A stretch of 64,000 bases of DNA, taken from positions 51,023 to 115,022 of the forward strand of contig JBAXOT010000002.1 in NCBI GenBank assembly GCA_037133095.1, read 5' to 3'. The notes under the pieces were generated by a model. The model searched no databases. It was given only the letters and a program-made list of their open reading frames with translations, and had not been told where the DNA came from. The DNA is from CAIMZW01 sp037133095. GTDB lineage: Bacteria > Actinomycetota > Actinomycetes > Nanopelagicales > Nanopelagicaceae. The translations under genes and the position numbers were made by a program. Below are positions 43,998 to 53,249 of this stretch, piece after piece. How positions within the stretch are numbered: the first letter of the stretch is position 1; each line of letters begins with the position of its first letter.

Positions 43998-45326
43998 GTG
44001 AGCGATTTCCCCATCCGAACCGTCGATTTTCGAGGTCAGAGCCGAACCAAATCTGGCTATCAACGCGAGCTGCCTCGCGCAGCTATGGACGTTAACGCGG
44101 CAATGATCGCCATTGAACCAATCTTGCACCGAGTTAAGAACGCACAGGAAAGTGATTTATTGGATCTCTGTGCCGAGTTCGACGGTGTCCGACCAGCCGC
44201 CATTCGCGTCAAAGCCGAAGAGATAGCTCGAGCACTTGCGGAGTTGGATCCACAAGTTCGACTTGCTCTCGATGAGGCGATTAAGCGGATTACAAAAGTG
44301 CATGGCGATCAGGTGCGGGCAGATATTTTCACCGAGGTTGTTCCGGGTGGCGAAGTAACTCAACGTTGGATTCCCGTCGATCGAGTCGGACTGTATGTTC
44401 CCGGTGGCCGGGCGGTATATCCAAGTTCGGTGATTATGAATGTAGTGCCTGCGCAAATTGCAAAAGTTCCCAGCATTGCCGTGGCCTCGCCGCCGCAAAT
44501 GAACAACCACGGATTGCCTAATGCCACGATTCTTGCCACATGTGCTCTCTTAGGGATCACCGAAGTTTACGCAATTGGCGGTGCCCAAGCGATAGCGATG
44601 TTTGCTTATGGCGTCGAAGGTGTCTGCGAGTCAGTTGACATGGTGACGGGCCCAGGAAATATTTATGTTGCAGCCGCCAAACGGGCACTGCGTGGCAAGA
44701 TCGGCATCGACTCTGAAGCTGGCCCGACTGAAGTTATGGTTTTAGCGGATGAGACCGCAATTGCTGGCGATGTTGCTGCCGATTTAATTAGCCAAGCCGA
44801 GCACGACACGATCGCCGCGGGGGTTCTGGTGACAGATTCCCTGGCCTTGGCTCAAGCCGTTCGAAGCGAGTTGGCCATTCGAGTTGCCGCGACTCGCCAC
44901 TCCGAAAGAATTCATACTGCACTTACAGGTCAACAATCGGCAATCGTTCTGGTGGACTCGATGGCACAAGGAATTGACGTAGTGAATGCTTATGCAGCGG
45001 AGCACTTGGAACTTCTCGTTCAAAGTCCAGAGGAGATTGCGGGAGAAATTCGAAATGCTGGCGCGGTCTTTCTGGGTCGATTCGCACCAGTTTCCCTTGG
45101 TGACTATTCGGCAGGATCGAATCACGTTCTTCCGACAGGAGGCTGCGCTTGTCACTCCAGTGGGCTTTCGGTACAAAGTTTTCTCAGAGGTCTGACATTT
45201 ATTAATTATTCTGAGGCTGCCTTCTCCGATATTGCGGCAAATGTGGTGACTCTGGCAAATGCTGAAGATTTGCCAGCTCATGGCGAGGCGATTACTGCTC
45301 GTTTTGAAAGTTTGAGAAATGGGTAA
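43998..45326 (+). CDS. hisD: Histidinol dehydrogenase
   Basis: 442 residues. Motifs include RWIPVDRVGLYVPGGRAVYPSSVIMN, GGAQAIAMFAYG, TGPGNIYVAAAKR, DSEAGPTEVMVLAD, and SQAEHDTIAAGVLV with zinc ligands. It oxidises histidinol to histidine in the last two steps of the pathway. TAGAAT (43986-43991) ends 6 nt before the GTG, so this is the probable leaderless start of the his operon. It overlaps hisC by 8 nt. Confidence 0.97.
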   Translation: MSDFPIRTVDFRGQSRTKSGYQRELPRAAMDVNAAMIAIEPILHRVKNAQESDLLDLCAEFDGVRPAAIRVKAEEIARALAELDPQVRLALDEAIKRITKVHGDQVRADIFTEVVPGGEVTQRWIPVDRVGLYVPGGRAVYPSSVIMNVVPAQIAKVPSIAVASPPQMNNHGLPNATILATCALLGITEVYAIGGAQAIAMFAYGVEGVCESVDMVTGPGNIYVAAAKRALRGKIGIDSEAGPTEVMVLADETAIAGDVAADLISQAEHDTIAAGVLVTDSLALAQAVRSELAIRVAATRHSERIHTALTGQQSAIVLVDSMAQGIDVVNAYAAEHLELLVQSPEEIAGEIRNAGAVFLGRFAPVSLGDYSAGSNHVLPTGGCACHSSGLSVQSFLRGLTFINYSEAAFSDIAANVVTLANAEDLPAHGEAITARFESLRNG

Positions 45327-46413
45327 CTGGCCGGATTGGTTGCCGTTGCGAGAAGATTTGCGTTCGCTCTCCGCGTATGGTGCGCCACAAATTGAAAATG
45401 TTCTTCATCTCAATACAAATGAGAATCCCTATCCACTACCTTCCGAAGTAAGCCAAGCCATAATTTCTCGAATCGGTGAAGTCGTATCCACACTTAATCG
45501 CTACCCCGATAGGGATGCCATTCGACTTCGATCCCTACTTTCTGGATACATTAATTCGCTTTCCAAGACGGCTTTCAGCGAATTAAATATCTGGGCCGCC
45601 AATGGGAGTAATGAGGTATTGCAAACCCTGCTTCTCGCTTGTGGGGGTGGCGCTAGCTTGGCTCTGGGCTTTACTCCTTCCTATTCAGTTCATCCACTTA
45701 TTGCGCGAATCACTGGTACGCCATGGCAGTCTGGCCATCGGGAAAAAGATTTTGGTTTGGATGTTAAAGAGGCGATAAATCAGATTAGAGAAATTCGACC
45801 ACGACTAATCTTTATCACGACTCCTAATAATCCCTCAGGCACCATCACGACATTTGCTGACCTTGAACTTCTAGCCATTGCAGCCAAGGAGATTAGCGCC
45901 CTCTTGATTGTTGATGAGGCCTACCAAGAGTTCTCTGATGAAAGATCTGCAGTGGAACTGATCAACGAGTACCCACATGTTGTTGTCACTAGAACCATGT
46001 CCAAAGCATTCGCCTTCGCCGGAGCTCGCGTTGGTTATCTGATTGCCCGGTCGGAGGTGATTGAGGCGATGTTGATCGCCAGGCTTCCCTATCATCTGAG
46101 CGCTCTTACTCAAGCCGTGGCAGAGGTTGCCATAGAGCATCGAGAGTTGTTGCAGGCAGAAGTTCAGGCGTTAGTTGCTGAACGAATCCGAGTTGCGGCA
46201 GAGATGTCGGAACTTGGTCTCGAGGTTGTTCCCAGTGGCGCAAATTTCTTACTCTTTTCCGGATTTAGCGCACCATCAGAGGAAATCTGGCAGCGCTTTC
46301 TTGACCATGGCGTTCTTATTAGAGATGTGGGCTTGCCGGGATATCTGCGAACCACCATAGGTACCGAATCGGAAAATAATCGTTTTTTAACGGTACTCAA
46401 AGAGGTTAAGTAA
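45319..46413 (+). CDS. hisC: Histidinol-phosphate aminotransferase
   Basis: A 364-residue fold type I PLP enzyme. NTNENPYPLP at the N-terminus, ANGSNEVLQTLLLA, TPNNPSGT, VDEAYQEFS, and the PLP-Lys segment TMSKAFAFAGARVGYLIA with Lys near residue 231. It transaminates imidazole acetol phosphate. Overlaps the hisD end by 8 nt. Confidence 0.96.
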   Translation: MGNWPDWLPLREDLRSLSAYGAPQIENVLHLNTNENPYPLPSEVSQAIISRIGEVVSTLNRYPDRDAIRLRSLLSGYINSLSKTAFSELNIWAANGSNEVLQTLLLACGGGASLALGFTPSYSVHPLIARITGTPWQSGHREKDFGLDVKEAINQIREIRPRLIFITTPNNPSGTITTFADLELLAIAAKEISALLIVDEAYQEFSDERSAVELINEYPHVVVTRTMSKAFAFAGARVGYLIARSEVIEAMLIARLPYHLSALTQAVAEVAIEHRELLQAEVQALVAERIRVAAEMSELGLEVVPSGANFLLFSGFSAPSEEIWQRFLDHGVLIRDVGLPGYLRTTIGTESENNRFLTVLKEVK

Positions 46414-46447
46414 TAATGGGCACTTGGGAACCAATCAAGGAGATGAA

Positions 46448-47032
46448 ATGAGAACAGCTCGGGTGGTACGAGAGACCAAGGAATCCTCGGTTGATGTTTT
46501 GTTGAACTTGGATGGTTCTGGCGCGATATCTATCGATACCGGAGTGCCGTTCTTTGACCACATGCTCTCCCAATTGGGCAAGCATGCAGGCTTTGATCTG
46601 ACGGTCATCACTAAGGGGGATGTCGAAGTCGATTCTCACCACACCGTAGAAGACACGTCGCTGGCGCTCGGTCAAGCGCTGCGTGAAGCTTTGGGGGATA
46701 AGTCGGGTATTCGTCGATTCGGTGATGCCATGGTTCCGCTGGACGAGGTTCTTGTGCAAGCAGCAGTCGATCTCTCAGGTCGGCCCTATTTAGTACATCG
46801 TCAACCAGAGATTGTTGAATTGATTGGTACCTTCGATACCACTCTTGGTCGCCACATATGGGAATCACTCGTGGCCGAGGCTCGCATCGCCTTGCACGTT
46901 CGCGTGCTCGAAGGTCGGAATGCTCACCACGTATTTGAAGCCCAATTTAAAGCGGTGGCACGCGCGCTTCGCGAAGCAGTAACTGTGGATGCGCGGGTTG
47001 CCGGAATTCCTTCCACAAAAGGCACTCTTTGA
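46448..47032 (+). CDS. hisB: Imidazoleglycerol-phosphate dehydratase
   Basis: 194 residues. The start at 46448 has AAGGAG 4 nt upstream; an open frame from 46424 would place this Shine-Dalgarno inside the gene. Motifs: GVPFFDHMLSQLGKHAGFDL, DSHHTVEDTSLALGQAL and the later NAHHVFEAQFKAVARAL, giving the metal-binding histidines. It is monofunctional, without the phosphatase domain found in E. coli HisB. Overlaps hisH by 4 nt. Confidence 0.96.
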   Translation: MRTARVVRETKESSVDVLLNLDGSGAISIDTGVPFFDHMLSQLGKHAGFDLTVITKGDVEVDSHHTVEDTSLALGQALREALGDKSGIRRFGDAMVPLDEVLVQAAVDLSGRPYLVHRQPEIVELIGTFDTTLGRHIWESLVAEARIALHVRVLEGRNAHHVFEAQFKAVARALREAVTVDARVAGIPSTKGTL

Positions 47033-47637
47033 TCGCGATTCTTGATTATGGGTCGGGCAATCTTCGTTCGGCCGAACGCGCCTTTGCGCTTTCCGGCGCC
47101 GGGTTGGGACACGAGGTTATCGTCACATCTGATCCGAAGTTGTGTCTTGCCGCGGATGGATTAGTTGTTCCAGGTGTTGGGGCTTTCGCCGCTTGCGTTG
47201 AACAACTGCTTGCAATTAAAGGCGATGAGATCATTTCTGCACGGCTATCTCAAGGCAAGAAGAGTTTTGGCATTTGCGTCGGAATGCAGATTATGTTTGC
47301 CCGCGGGACGGAGAAGACTGGCAGCCTTGGCTTGGGGATTTGGCCGGGCAGCGTCGATCAGATTGCGGCACCGATACTGCCTCACATCGGTTGGAATACG
47401 GTAACTGCCGCCGCCAATTCCCAACTCTTTGCCGGAGTGGAAAATCAGTCATTTTATTTTGTCCATAGTTTCGCCGCGCACGATGAGGTGCCAGGGGCGG
47501 TTAATACGTATTGCAATTACGGCGAAAATTTTCTTGCCGCAGTGGAAACGCCACTTTTAGTGACTACCCAGTTCCATCCAGAAAAGAGTGGAAGAGCTGG
47601 GGCCCGCCTTATTAAGAATTGGATTGATTCATTATGA
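47029..47637 (+). CDS. hisH: Imidazole glycerol phosphate synthase, glutaminase subunit HisH
   Basis: A 202-residue class I glutamine amidotransferase: ILDYGSGNLRSAERAF at the start, nucleophile Cys in FGICVGMQIMF near residue 83, and FHPEKSG with the catalytic His and Glu near 182. It feeds ammonia to HisF. The start is a TTG overlapping the hisB stop (TTGA), the only rare start in the cluster. It overlaps priA by ATGA. Confidence 0.95.
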   Translation: MIAILDYGSGNLRSAERAFALSGAGLGHEVIVTSDPKLCLAADGLVVPGVGAFAACVEQLLAIKGDEIISARLSQGKKSFGICVGMQIMFARGTEKTGSLGLGIWPGSVDQIAAPILPHIGWNTVTAAANSQLFAGVENQSFYFVHSFAAHDEVPGAVNTYCNYGENFLAAVETPLLVTTQFHPEKSGRAGARLIKNWIDSL

Positions 47638-48368
47638 GTGCACTTAATCGGCTTGAACTTCTACCAGCAATCGACGTTAAAGATGGTCGTGCGGTTCGTC
47701 TTGTCCAAGGCGAGCTCGCGCAGGAAAGTCGTTATGGCGCACCGCTTGAGGTGGCACTCGAGTTTGTCCGGGCTGGCGCCCAATGGATTCACCTGGTTGA
47801 TTTAGATGCCGCTTTTGGACTTGGCAGTAATTTCGACATTTTAGCGAAGGTGATTTCTTCCGTTGAGATTGACGTGGAACTGTCCGGGGGAATTCGCGAC
47901 GATGAATCGTTGCGACGAGCGTTATCTACTGGCTGTCGTCGAGTAAATCTGGGCACCGCAGCCCTGGAAAACCCGGATTGGACTGCTCGGGTAATTTCGG
48001 AGTTCGGTGATCGCATCGCTGTAGGTCTTGACGTGAGAGGAACGGTGCTGGCAGCCCGAGGCTGGACACAAGAAGGCGGCGATCTCTTCGAAACTCTCGA
48101 GCGGCTTGATCGCGACGGTTGTGCCCGCTACATCGTTACAGATGTAACAAAAGATGGAACCTTATTGGGGCCGAATTTGGAATTGCTGCGAGCAGTTTGC
48201 GCTGTCACCGACCGACCCGTTGTCGCAAGTGGTGGAGTTTCGACTCTTGCTGATCTCCGCGCACTTCGCGAATTGACTGCCATCGGAGTTGAAGGATCTA
48301 TCGTGGGCAAAGCACTTTATGCCGGCGCGTTCACTTTGGAAGCCGCACTGGCGGTGAGTTCCGAATGA
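47634..48368 (+). CDS. priA: PriA: bifunctional HisA/TrpF isomerase
   Basis: 244 residues, a (beta-alpha)8 barrel with LLPAIDVKDGRAVRLVQGE, WIHLVDLDAAFGLGSN, VELSGGIRDD, NLGTAALENP, ARGWTQEGGD, VTDVTKDGTLLGPN and IVGKALYAG. It closely follows mycobacterial PriA, including the RGW element needed for both substrates. In actinobacteria PriA isomerises both ProFAR (histidine) and PRA (tryptophan). No trpF occurs in the adjacent trp genes, which supports the dual role. Confidence 0.92.
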   Translation: MSALNRLELLPAIDVKDGRAVRLVQGELAQESRYGAPLEVALEFVRAGAQWIHLVDLDAAFGLGSNFDILAKVISSVEIDVELSGGIRDDESLRRALSTGCRRVNLGTAALENPDWTARVISEFGDRIAVGLDVRGTVLAARGWTQEGGDLFETLERLDRDGCARYIVTDVTKDGTLLGPNLELLRAVCAVTDRPVVASGGVSTLADLRALRELTAIGVEGSIVGKALYAGAFTLEAALAVSSE

Positions 48369-49126
48369 CCTTGGCCAAACGAATAATTCCCTGTCTGGAC
48401 GTTTCTGGTGGGCGCGTTGTCAAAGGTATTAATTTTAAGAATCTTGTGGATGCGGGCGATCCAGTCGAATTGGCGAAGATTTATGGTGATGAAGGGGCAG
48501 ATGAACTGACCTTCCTTGATATATCTGCGAGCGTAGAGGATCGAAACACCACTCTCGAGATAGTTCGGCAGACGGCTGAGCAAGTTTTTATTCCATTAAC
48601 AGTGGGGGGTGGTATTAGAACAGCGGATGACGTCAACGTTCTCCTGCGAAATGGTGCCGATAAAGTTTCGATAAATACCGCCGCAATTGCTCGTCCTCAA
48701 CTCATTAACGAGATTGCTGATCGGTTTGGTAATCAGGTCTTGGTTTTGTCGGTAGATGCCAGGAGGGGAAGAACACCTTCAGGGTTTGAGGTAACGACTC
48801 ATGGCGGCAGGCAAGGAACCGAGATCGATGCTTTGGAGTGGGTGGAAACCGGAATTGCCCGAGGAGTCGGCGAGATCTTGTTGAATTCGATGGATGCAGA
48901 CGGAACTCGAGCGGGCTATGACATCGAAATGCTGACGGCGGTCCGTGCAATTTCATCAGTGCCGATTATCGCCAGCGGAGGCGCGGGTGCCATCGAAGAT
49001 TTTGCCAGCACCTTAAATGCTGGGGCTGATGCGCTCTTGGCCGCCAGCGTTTTCCACTTTGGCATTCACCGGATTTCAGAGGTAAAACGCTATCTCGGCG
49101 ACCAAGGGTTTTCGGTCCGCCGATAA
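48365..49126 (+). CDS. hisF: Imidazole glycerol phosphate synthase, cyclase subunit HisF
   Basis: A 253-residue barrel: RIIPCLDVSGGRVVKGINF with the first catalytic Asp, VGGGIRTADDV, LSVDARRG with the second Asp region, LLNSMDADGTRAGYD, and IASGGAGAIEDF. It makes imidazole glycerol phosphate and AICAR using ammonia from HisH. Overlaps priA by ATGA. Confidence 0.97.
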   Translation: MTLAKRIIPCLDVSGGRVVKGINFKNLVDAGDPVELAKIYGDEGADELTFLDISASVEDRNTTLEIVRQTAEQVFIPLTVGGGIRTADDVNVLLRNGADKVSINTAAIARPQLINEIADRFGNQVLVLSVDARRGRTPSGFEVTTHGGRQGTEIDALEWVETGIARGVGEILLNSMDADGTRAGYDIEMLTAVRAISSVPIIASGGAGAIEDFASTLNAGADALLAASVFHFGIHRISEVKRYLGDQGFSVRR

Positions 49127-49150
49127 AGGCAAGTACGGCAGAATAAGCCA

Positions 49151-49510
49151 GTGAATACATCCAGCCCAGTAACCATTCCCGTTGCAATCTCCCAGCACTT
49201 CGATGACTCAACCTTGGTGGCTGCTATTGCTCAGGATTGGCAGAATGGTGAAGTCCTGATGATGGCGTGGATGAACCGCGAAGCGCTCACTGCAACTATC
49301 GCAACCGGGCGCGCAACCTACTGGAGCCGAAGCCGAAACTCGCTTTGGATAAAAGGGGAGAGCTCAGGTCACCATCAAATCGTGAAAGAAATTGCCTTTG
49401 ACTGTGATGGCGATGCGATTCTGCTCAAGGTGGATCAAGAAGGCGCCGCATGCCACACAGGCGAACGAAGCTGCTTCTTTTCCGAGATCCCTTTAGGTTC
49501 ACATCAATGA
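49151..49510 (+). CDS. hisI: Phosphoribosyl-AMP cyclohydrolase
   Basis: 119 residues. VLMMAWMNREALTATIATGRATYWSRSR and KGESSGHHQIVKEIAFDCDGDAILL are family blocks; DCDGD binds Mg and ACHTG / SCFF supply zinc-binding cysteines. It opens the PR-AMP ring. No HisE domain is fused. GTG start with CAGAAT ending 6 nt upstream. Its stop overlaps the trpE start. Confidence 0.96.
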   Translation: MNTSSPVTIPVAISQHFDDSTLVAAIAQDWQNGEVLMMAWMNREALTATIATGRATYWSRSRNSLWIKGESSGHHQIVKEIAFDCDGDAILLKVDQEGAACHTGERSCFFSEIPLGSHQ

Positions 49511-50994
49511 TGGACCTCGACGCATTTCGTGGGTATGCCAAAGACTTTAACGTCATTCCTGTGTGGCGAAAATTTTTAGCCGACAGCGAAACTCCCCTAA
49601 CTCTCTATCGGAAGTTGTGCGCTGATCGAGCCGGAACTTTTCTTTTGGAGTCGGCCGAGCATGGCGGGGTCTGGTCCCGTTATTCCTTTATCGGCGTTAA
49701 CTCGGAAGCCACGCTGACCGAGAGAGATGGTCTCGCTTGTTGGGAGGGTGTTCGCCCTGCCGGGGCGCCGGAAGGAATCGATCCACTAGCTGCCCTGCGA
49801 ATCTCGTCGGCGCACTTGCGATCACCAAAAATTGAAGGCCTACCTCCGCTCACGGGTGGTCTCGTGGGATATATGGGTTATGAAGTAGTACGTCGACTGG
49901 AGCGAATAACACCAAATGCCATTACCGATGTGGATCTGCCTGAACTCGCTTTTATGTTGACTTCCGACTTGGCCGTTTTTGATCACTTTGATGGCACCAT
50001 CACCCTCATAGCCAATGCGATTAATTGGGATGGGAGTGACGACCGTATTGATGCGGCATTTGCTTCGTGTGAGTCGCGCTTGGATCACATGCAAGATTTG
50101 TTGACTCAGAGCAGTATGGCCAAGGTGGCTCACCTACAAGAAAAAGTTTTGCCACTTTTTGAACGGAACATGAGCTCTTCAGAATATGAAAATCGAGTCG
50201 AGGAGATCAAGGAAGAGATTCGATCTGGCGAAGCATTCCAAGTTGTTCTCTCTCAACGTTTCACCATGGAGTGCAAGGCAGATGCTTTAGATGTCTATCG
50301 AATGTTGCGGCTCAATAATCCAAGCCCATATATGTATGTGCTTCGCTTTTCTGCTGGTCTCGAGATTGTTGGTTCGAGCCCTGAGGCGCTGGTCAAAGTT
50401 CATGGCTCTGAGATCATGATTCATCCCATCGCCGGAACAAGACCGCGCTCGGATGATCCCGAAGTAGATCAAAGGCACGGCGAGGAGCTGCTAGCAGATC
50501 CAAAAGAACGGGCTGAACATCTGATGTTGGTGGATTTAGGTCGAAACGATCTTGGTCGGGTCAGTGTTTCAGGTACGGTGGAGGTCATCGAATTTATGCA
50601 TATTGAACGTTATTCCCACGTGATGCATATCGTTTCCACAGTTACTGGCGAACTTGCTCCTGACAAATCACCAGTAGATGCCCTCTTTTCGGTTTTTCCC
50701 GCCGGAACACTTTCGGGCGCACCCAAGCCACGAGCCATGCAAATTATCGAGTCGAAGGAGCCAACTCGCCGTGGAATTTATGGTGGAACCATCGGTTACA
50801 TTGATTTCGCCGGCAATGTAGATACGTGTATCGCAATTCGCACTGCTGTGCTCAAGGATGGCCTTGCTTATGTTCAAGCTGGCGCTGGAATTGTTGCGGA
50901 CAGCGTTGCCGCCAGTGAAAACCAAGAGTGTCTCAACAAGGCAGCCGCCGTTTTGGGTGCCATAGCCCAGGCCAATCTTTTGAAGTCGCTATGA
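49507..50994 (+). CDS. trpE: Anthranilate synthase component I
   Basis: 495 residues. The start is the ATG overlapping the hisI stop (ATGA); a longer frame lies inside hisI. The N-terminal LLESAEHGGVWSRYSFIG includes the LLES feedback site for tryptophan. The chorismate-binding domain has AFQVVLSQRF, IAGTRPRSDDPEVD, DLGRNDLGRV, TLSGAPKPRAMQII and AGAGIVADS. The glutaminase TrpG is not in the window. Coupling to hisI ties tryptophan synthesis to the his transcript. Confidence 0.96.
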   Translation: MMDLDAFRGYAKDFNVIPVWRKFLADSETPLTLYRKLCADRAGTFLLESAEHGGVWSRYSFIGVNSEATLTERDGLACWEGVRPAGAPEGIDPLAALRISSAHLRSPKIEGLPPLTGGLVGYMGYEVVRRLERITPNAITDVDLPELAFMLTSDLAVFDHFDGTITLIANAINWDGSDDRIDAAFASCESRLDHMQDLLTQSSMAKVAHLQEKVLPLFERNMSSSEYENRVEEIKEEIRSGEAFQVVLSQRFTMECKADALDVYRMLRLNNPSPYMYVLRFSAGLEIVGSSPEALVKVHGSEIMIHPIAGTRPRSDDPEVDQRHGEELLADPKERAEHLMLVDLGRNDLGRVSVSGTVEVIEFMHIERYSHVMHIVSTVTGELAPDKSPVDALFSVFPAGTLSGAPKPRAMQIIESKEPTRRGIYGGTIGYIDFAGNVDTCIAIRTAVLKDGLAYVQAGAGIVADSVAASENQECLNKAAAVLGAIAQANLLKSL

Positions 50995-51185
50995 CGACCG
51001 GCAGCGCCCTTGCTCTCATCATCTCGATTGTCATGGTTTTGGCTGTCGTTTTTTTAATCAATCGTGGATCACGAAAGCTGCGAGAGGCGAAAATCAGAAC
51101 ATCCGATGCGCGACCAAGTAAATACGATCGTCATCATCGATCGGCTTGGGCATCCCTGAACGAAGGCGAAGACCCCACTTTATGA
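50991..51185 (+). CDS. Small membrane protein inside the trp operon
   Basis: 64 residues. A hydrophobic segment at residues 6-24 (ALALIISIVMVLAVVFLINR) is followed by a basic, hydrophilic tail ending WASLNEGEDPTL. The ATG overlaps the trpE TGA and the stop overlaps the trpC ATG, both as ATGA, so it is tightly coupled between the two enzymes. Small membrane proteins between trpE and trpC are known in actinobacteria, but I do not recognise a named family here. No function is assigned. Confidence 0.75.
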   Translation: MTTGSALALIISIVMVLAVVFLINRGSRKLREAKIRTSDARPSKYDRHHRSAWASLNEGEDPTL

Positions 51186-51955
51186 CATCGGTTTTGGAAT
51201 CCATCATTGAAGGCGTCTTGGAAGATGTGGCGGCTCGAGAAATTCCCATCGAAGAACTCCGGGCACAATTAGTTGCCGCCCCGCCAGTGAAGGATGCATT
51301 CGCAGCACTTAATCGCACTGAACTTTCGTTAATAGCTGAGGTCAAGCGAGCTTCGCCGAGTAAGGGGGCTCTGGCTGATATTCCTGACCCGGTTCAACTT
51401 GCGCACGAATACGAGACCGGCGGTGCCCAGGTCATCAGCGTTCTCACCGAAGGACGAAGGTTTAAAGGTTCGATCACGGATTTCCTCTCGGTGCGCGAAG
51501 GCGTTGCCATTCCCTTGCTCCGAAAAGATTTTATCGTAACCGAGTTTCAGGTGATCGAGTCCCGTGTCATTGGGGCTGATCTGCTTTTGCTGATTGTGGC
51601 TGGTTTATCCGATAGTCAATTGCGAGATTTTTATCAGATCGCCACAGAGCTAGGAATGAATGTTCTTGTCGAGGTGCATGACGAATTGGAGATCGAGCGA
51701 GCCCTCAGGCTTTCGCCGAAAATCATTGGTATCAATTCGCGGAATCTTAAAACCTTAGAAGTTGATCCAACCGCTTTTGCACGGCTACTGCCGCAGATCC
51801 CGGCTGACATTCTACGAGTTGCCGAATCCGGAATTTCTTCACACCAGCAAGTGGTCGAAATTGCGGCTCTTGGCGCTCGCGCCATCCTGGTGGGGGAGAC
51901 GCTCGTCAAGTCCGGCAATGTCCAAGCCGGAATTAAAAGTCTGTTGGGAAGGTAG
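51182..51955 (+). CDS. trpC: Indole-3-glycerol phosphate synthase
   Basis: 257 residues from MTSVLESIIEGV, whose ATG overlaps the preceding stop. Conserved blocks: LIAEVKRASPSKG, AQVISVLTEGRRFKGS, LLRKDFIV, INSRNLKTLEVD, AESGIS and ILVGETLVKSG. It closes the indole ring from CdRP. No TrpF domain is fused. A 76-nt gap follows before trpB. Confidence 0.97.
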   Translation: MTSVLESIIEGVLEDVAAREIPIEELRAQLVAAPPVKDAFAALNRTELSLIAEVKRASPSKGALADIPDPVQLAHEYETGGAQVISVLTEGRRFKGSITDFLSVREGVAIPLLRKDFIVTEFQVIESRVIGADLLLLIVAGLSDSQLRDFYQIATELGMNVLVEVHDELEIERALRLSPKIIGINSRNLKTLEVDPTAFARLLPQIPADILRVAESGISSHQQVVEIAALGARAILVGETLVKSGNVQAGIKSLLGR

Positions 51956-52031
51956 CGCCCGAGCCACCTACGGCTCAAATGTCGGAGATTGCATTAACCC
52001 CATAAACTAGGAAAAACTTTCTTGGAGGATC

Positions 52032-53249
52032 ATGAGTAGCGCAACGCCACAGGCTGAACACATTTTGGGGCACTTCGGTCCGTTTGGTGGTCGATTTGTT
52101 CCAGAAGCGCTGATTGCTGCTCTTGATGAACTCGAGGCGGCGCACTTATCCGCCCAAAATGATCCTGATTTTCAGGCGGCGCTCACTGAGTTGCATCGAA
52201 GTTATACCGGTAGGCCCAGCATCGTTACTGAGGCGCCGCGATTTGCTGAACATGCCGGGGGAGTTCGAATCCTCCTCAAGCGAGAAGATTTAAACCATAC
52301 GGGCAGCCACAAGATTAATAACGTTTTAGGTCAGGCGCTTCTGACCAAGCGGATGGGTAAGAAACGAATCATTGCCGAAACCGGAGCCGGGCAACACGGC
52401 GTCGCATCCGCAACGGCTGCCGCGTTAATGGGGCTCGAGTGCGTGGTCTATATGGGTGAAGAAGACACCAAACGACAAGCCCTCAATGTCGCAAGGATGA
52501 AGTTGCTAGGTGCGCAGGTTGTGCCAGTAACTCAAGGTTCACGAACGTTAAAAGATGCCATTAATGAAGCGATGCGCGACTGGGTTACTAATGTTGAGAC
52601 CACTCATTACCTCCTCGGCACTGTCGCCGGTCCACACCCTTTCCCCACCATGGTTCGAGATTTTCATCGGATAATCGGCGTGGAAGCCCGGGCCCAAGTG
52701 CTCGAGCTGACTGGTCGACTTCCCGATGTCGTTATGGCTTGCGTGGGTGGTGGTTCAAATGCCATTGGCATTTTCCATCCATTCATCGAAGATGAGCAGG
52801 TACGTTTGATCGGTCTAGAAGCTGGTGGGCGCGGGGTTGAAACTGGATTTCATGCCGCAACAATTACTGGCGGAAGTCCCGGCGTGCTTCATGGCACTCG
52901 GTCCTATGTGCTTCAAGACCTGAATGGGCAAACTGTTGAGTCGCATTCAATTTCAGCAGGCTTGGACTATCCCGGGGTTGGTCCCGAACATGCATATCTG
53001 CATGACATCGGACGTGCCGAATATCGTGCCATTAACGACGATCAGGCAATGGCAGCATTCGCCATTATGTGTCGGACCGAAGGAATTATTCCAGCCATCG
53101 AGACTGCCCACGCACTGGCAGGCGCCATGATTGTAGGAAAGGAACTTGCCGACTCCGGTAAGCCAGACTCCGTCATATTAATTAATCTCTCGGGTCGCGG
53201 TGATAAGGATGTTCAAACTGCGGCCGAGTATTTTGGAATCACGCTATGA
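52032..53249 (+). CDS. trpB: Tryptophan synthase beta chain
   Basis: 405 residues. FGPFGGRFVPEALI at the start, LKREDLNHTGSHKINNVLGQALL with the PLP Lys near residue 96, ETGAGQHGVASATAAALMG, and CVGGGSNAIGIF for the phosphate. It condenses indole with serine. A GGAGG lies 7 nt before the ATG. The small hairpin GAGCC/GGCTC in the upstream gap lacks a T-run and is not a convincing attenuator. Confidence 0.98.
   Translation: MSSATPQAEHILGHFGPFGGRFVPEALIAALDELEAAHLSAQNDPDFQAALTELHRSYTGRPSIVTEAPRFAEHAGGVRILLKREDLNHTGSHKINNVLGQALLTKRMGKKRIIAETGAGQHGVASATAAALMGLECVVYMGEEDTKRQALNVARMKLLGAQVVPVTQGSRTLKDAINEAMRDWVTNVETTHYLLGTVAGPHPFPTMVRDFHRIIGVEARAQVLELTGRLPDVVMACVGGGSNAIGIFHPFIEDEQVRLIGLEAGGRGVETGFHAATITGGSPGVLHGTRSYVLQDLNGQTVESHSISAGLDYPGVGPEHAYLHDIGRAEYRAINDDQAMAAFAIMCRTEGIIPAIETAHALAGAMIVGKELADSGKPDSVILINLSGRGDKDVQTAAEYFGITL

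Noticed and set aside
51956..52031. Possible trp attenuator or leader before trpB
   Set aside because: Only a 5-bp GAGCC/GGCTC stem is present, without a T-run, competing helix or Trp-rich leader peptide.
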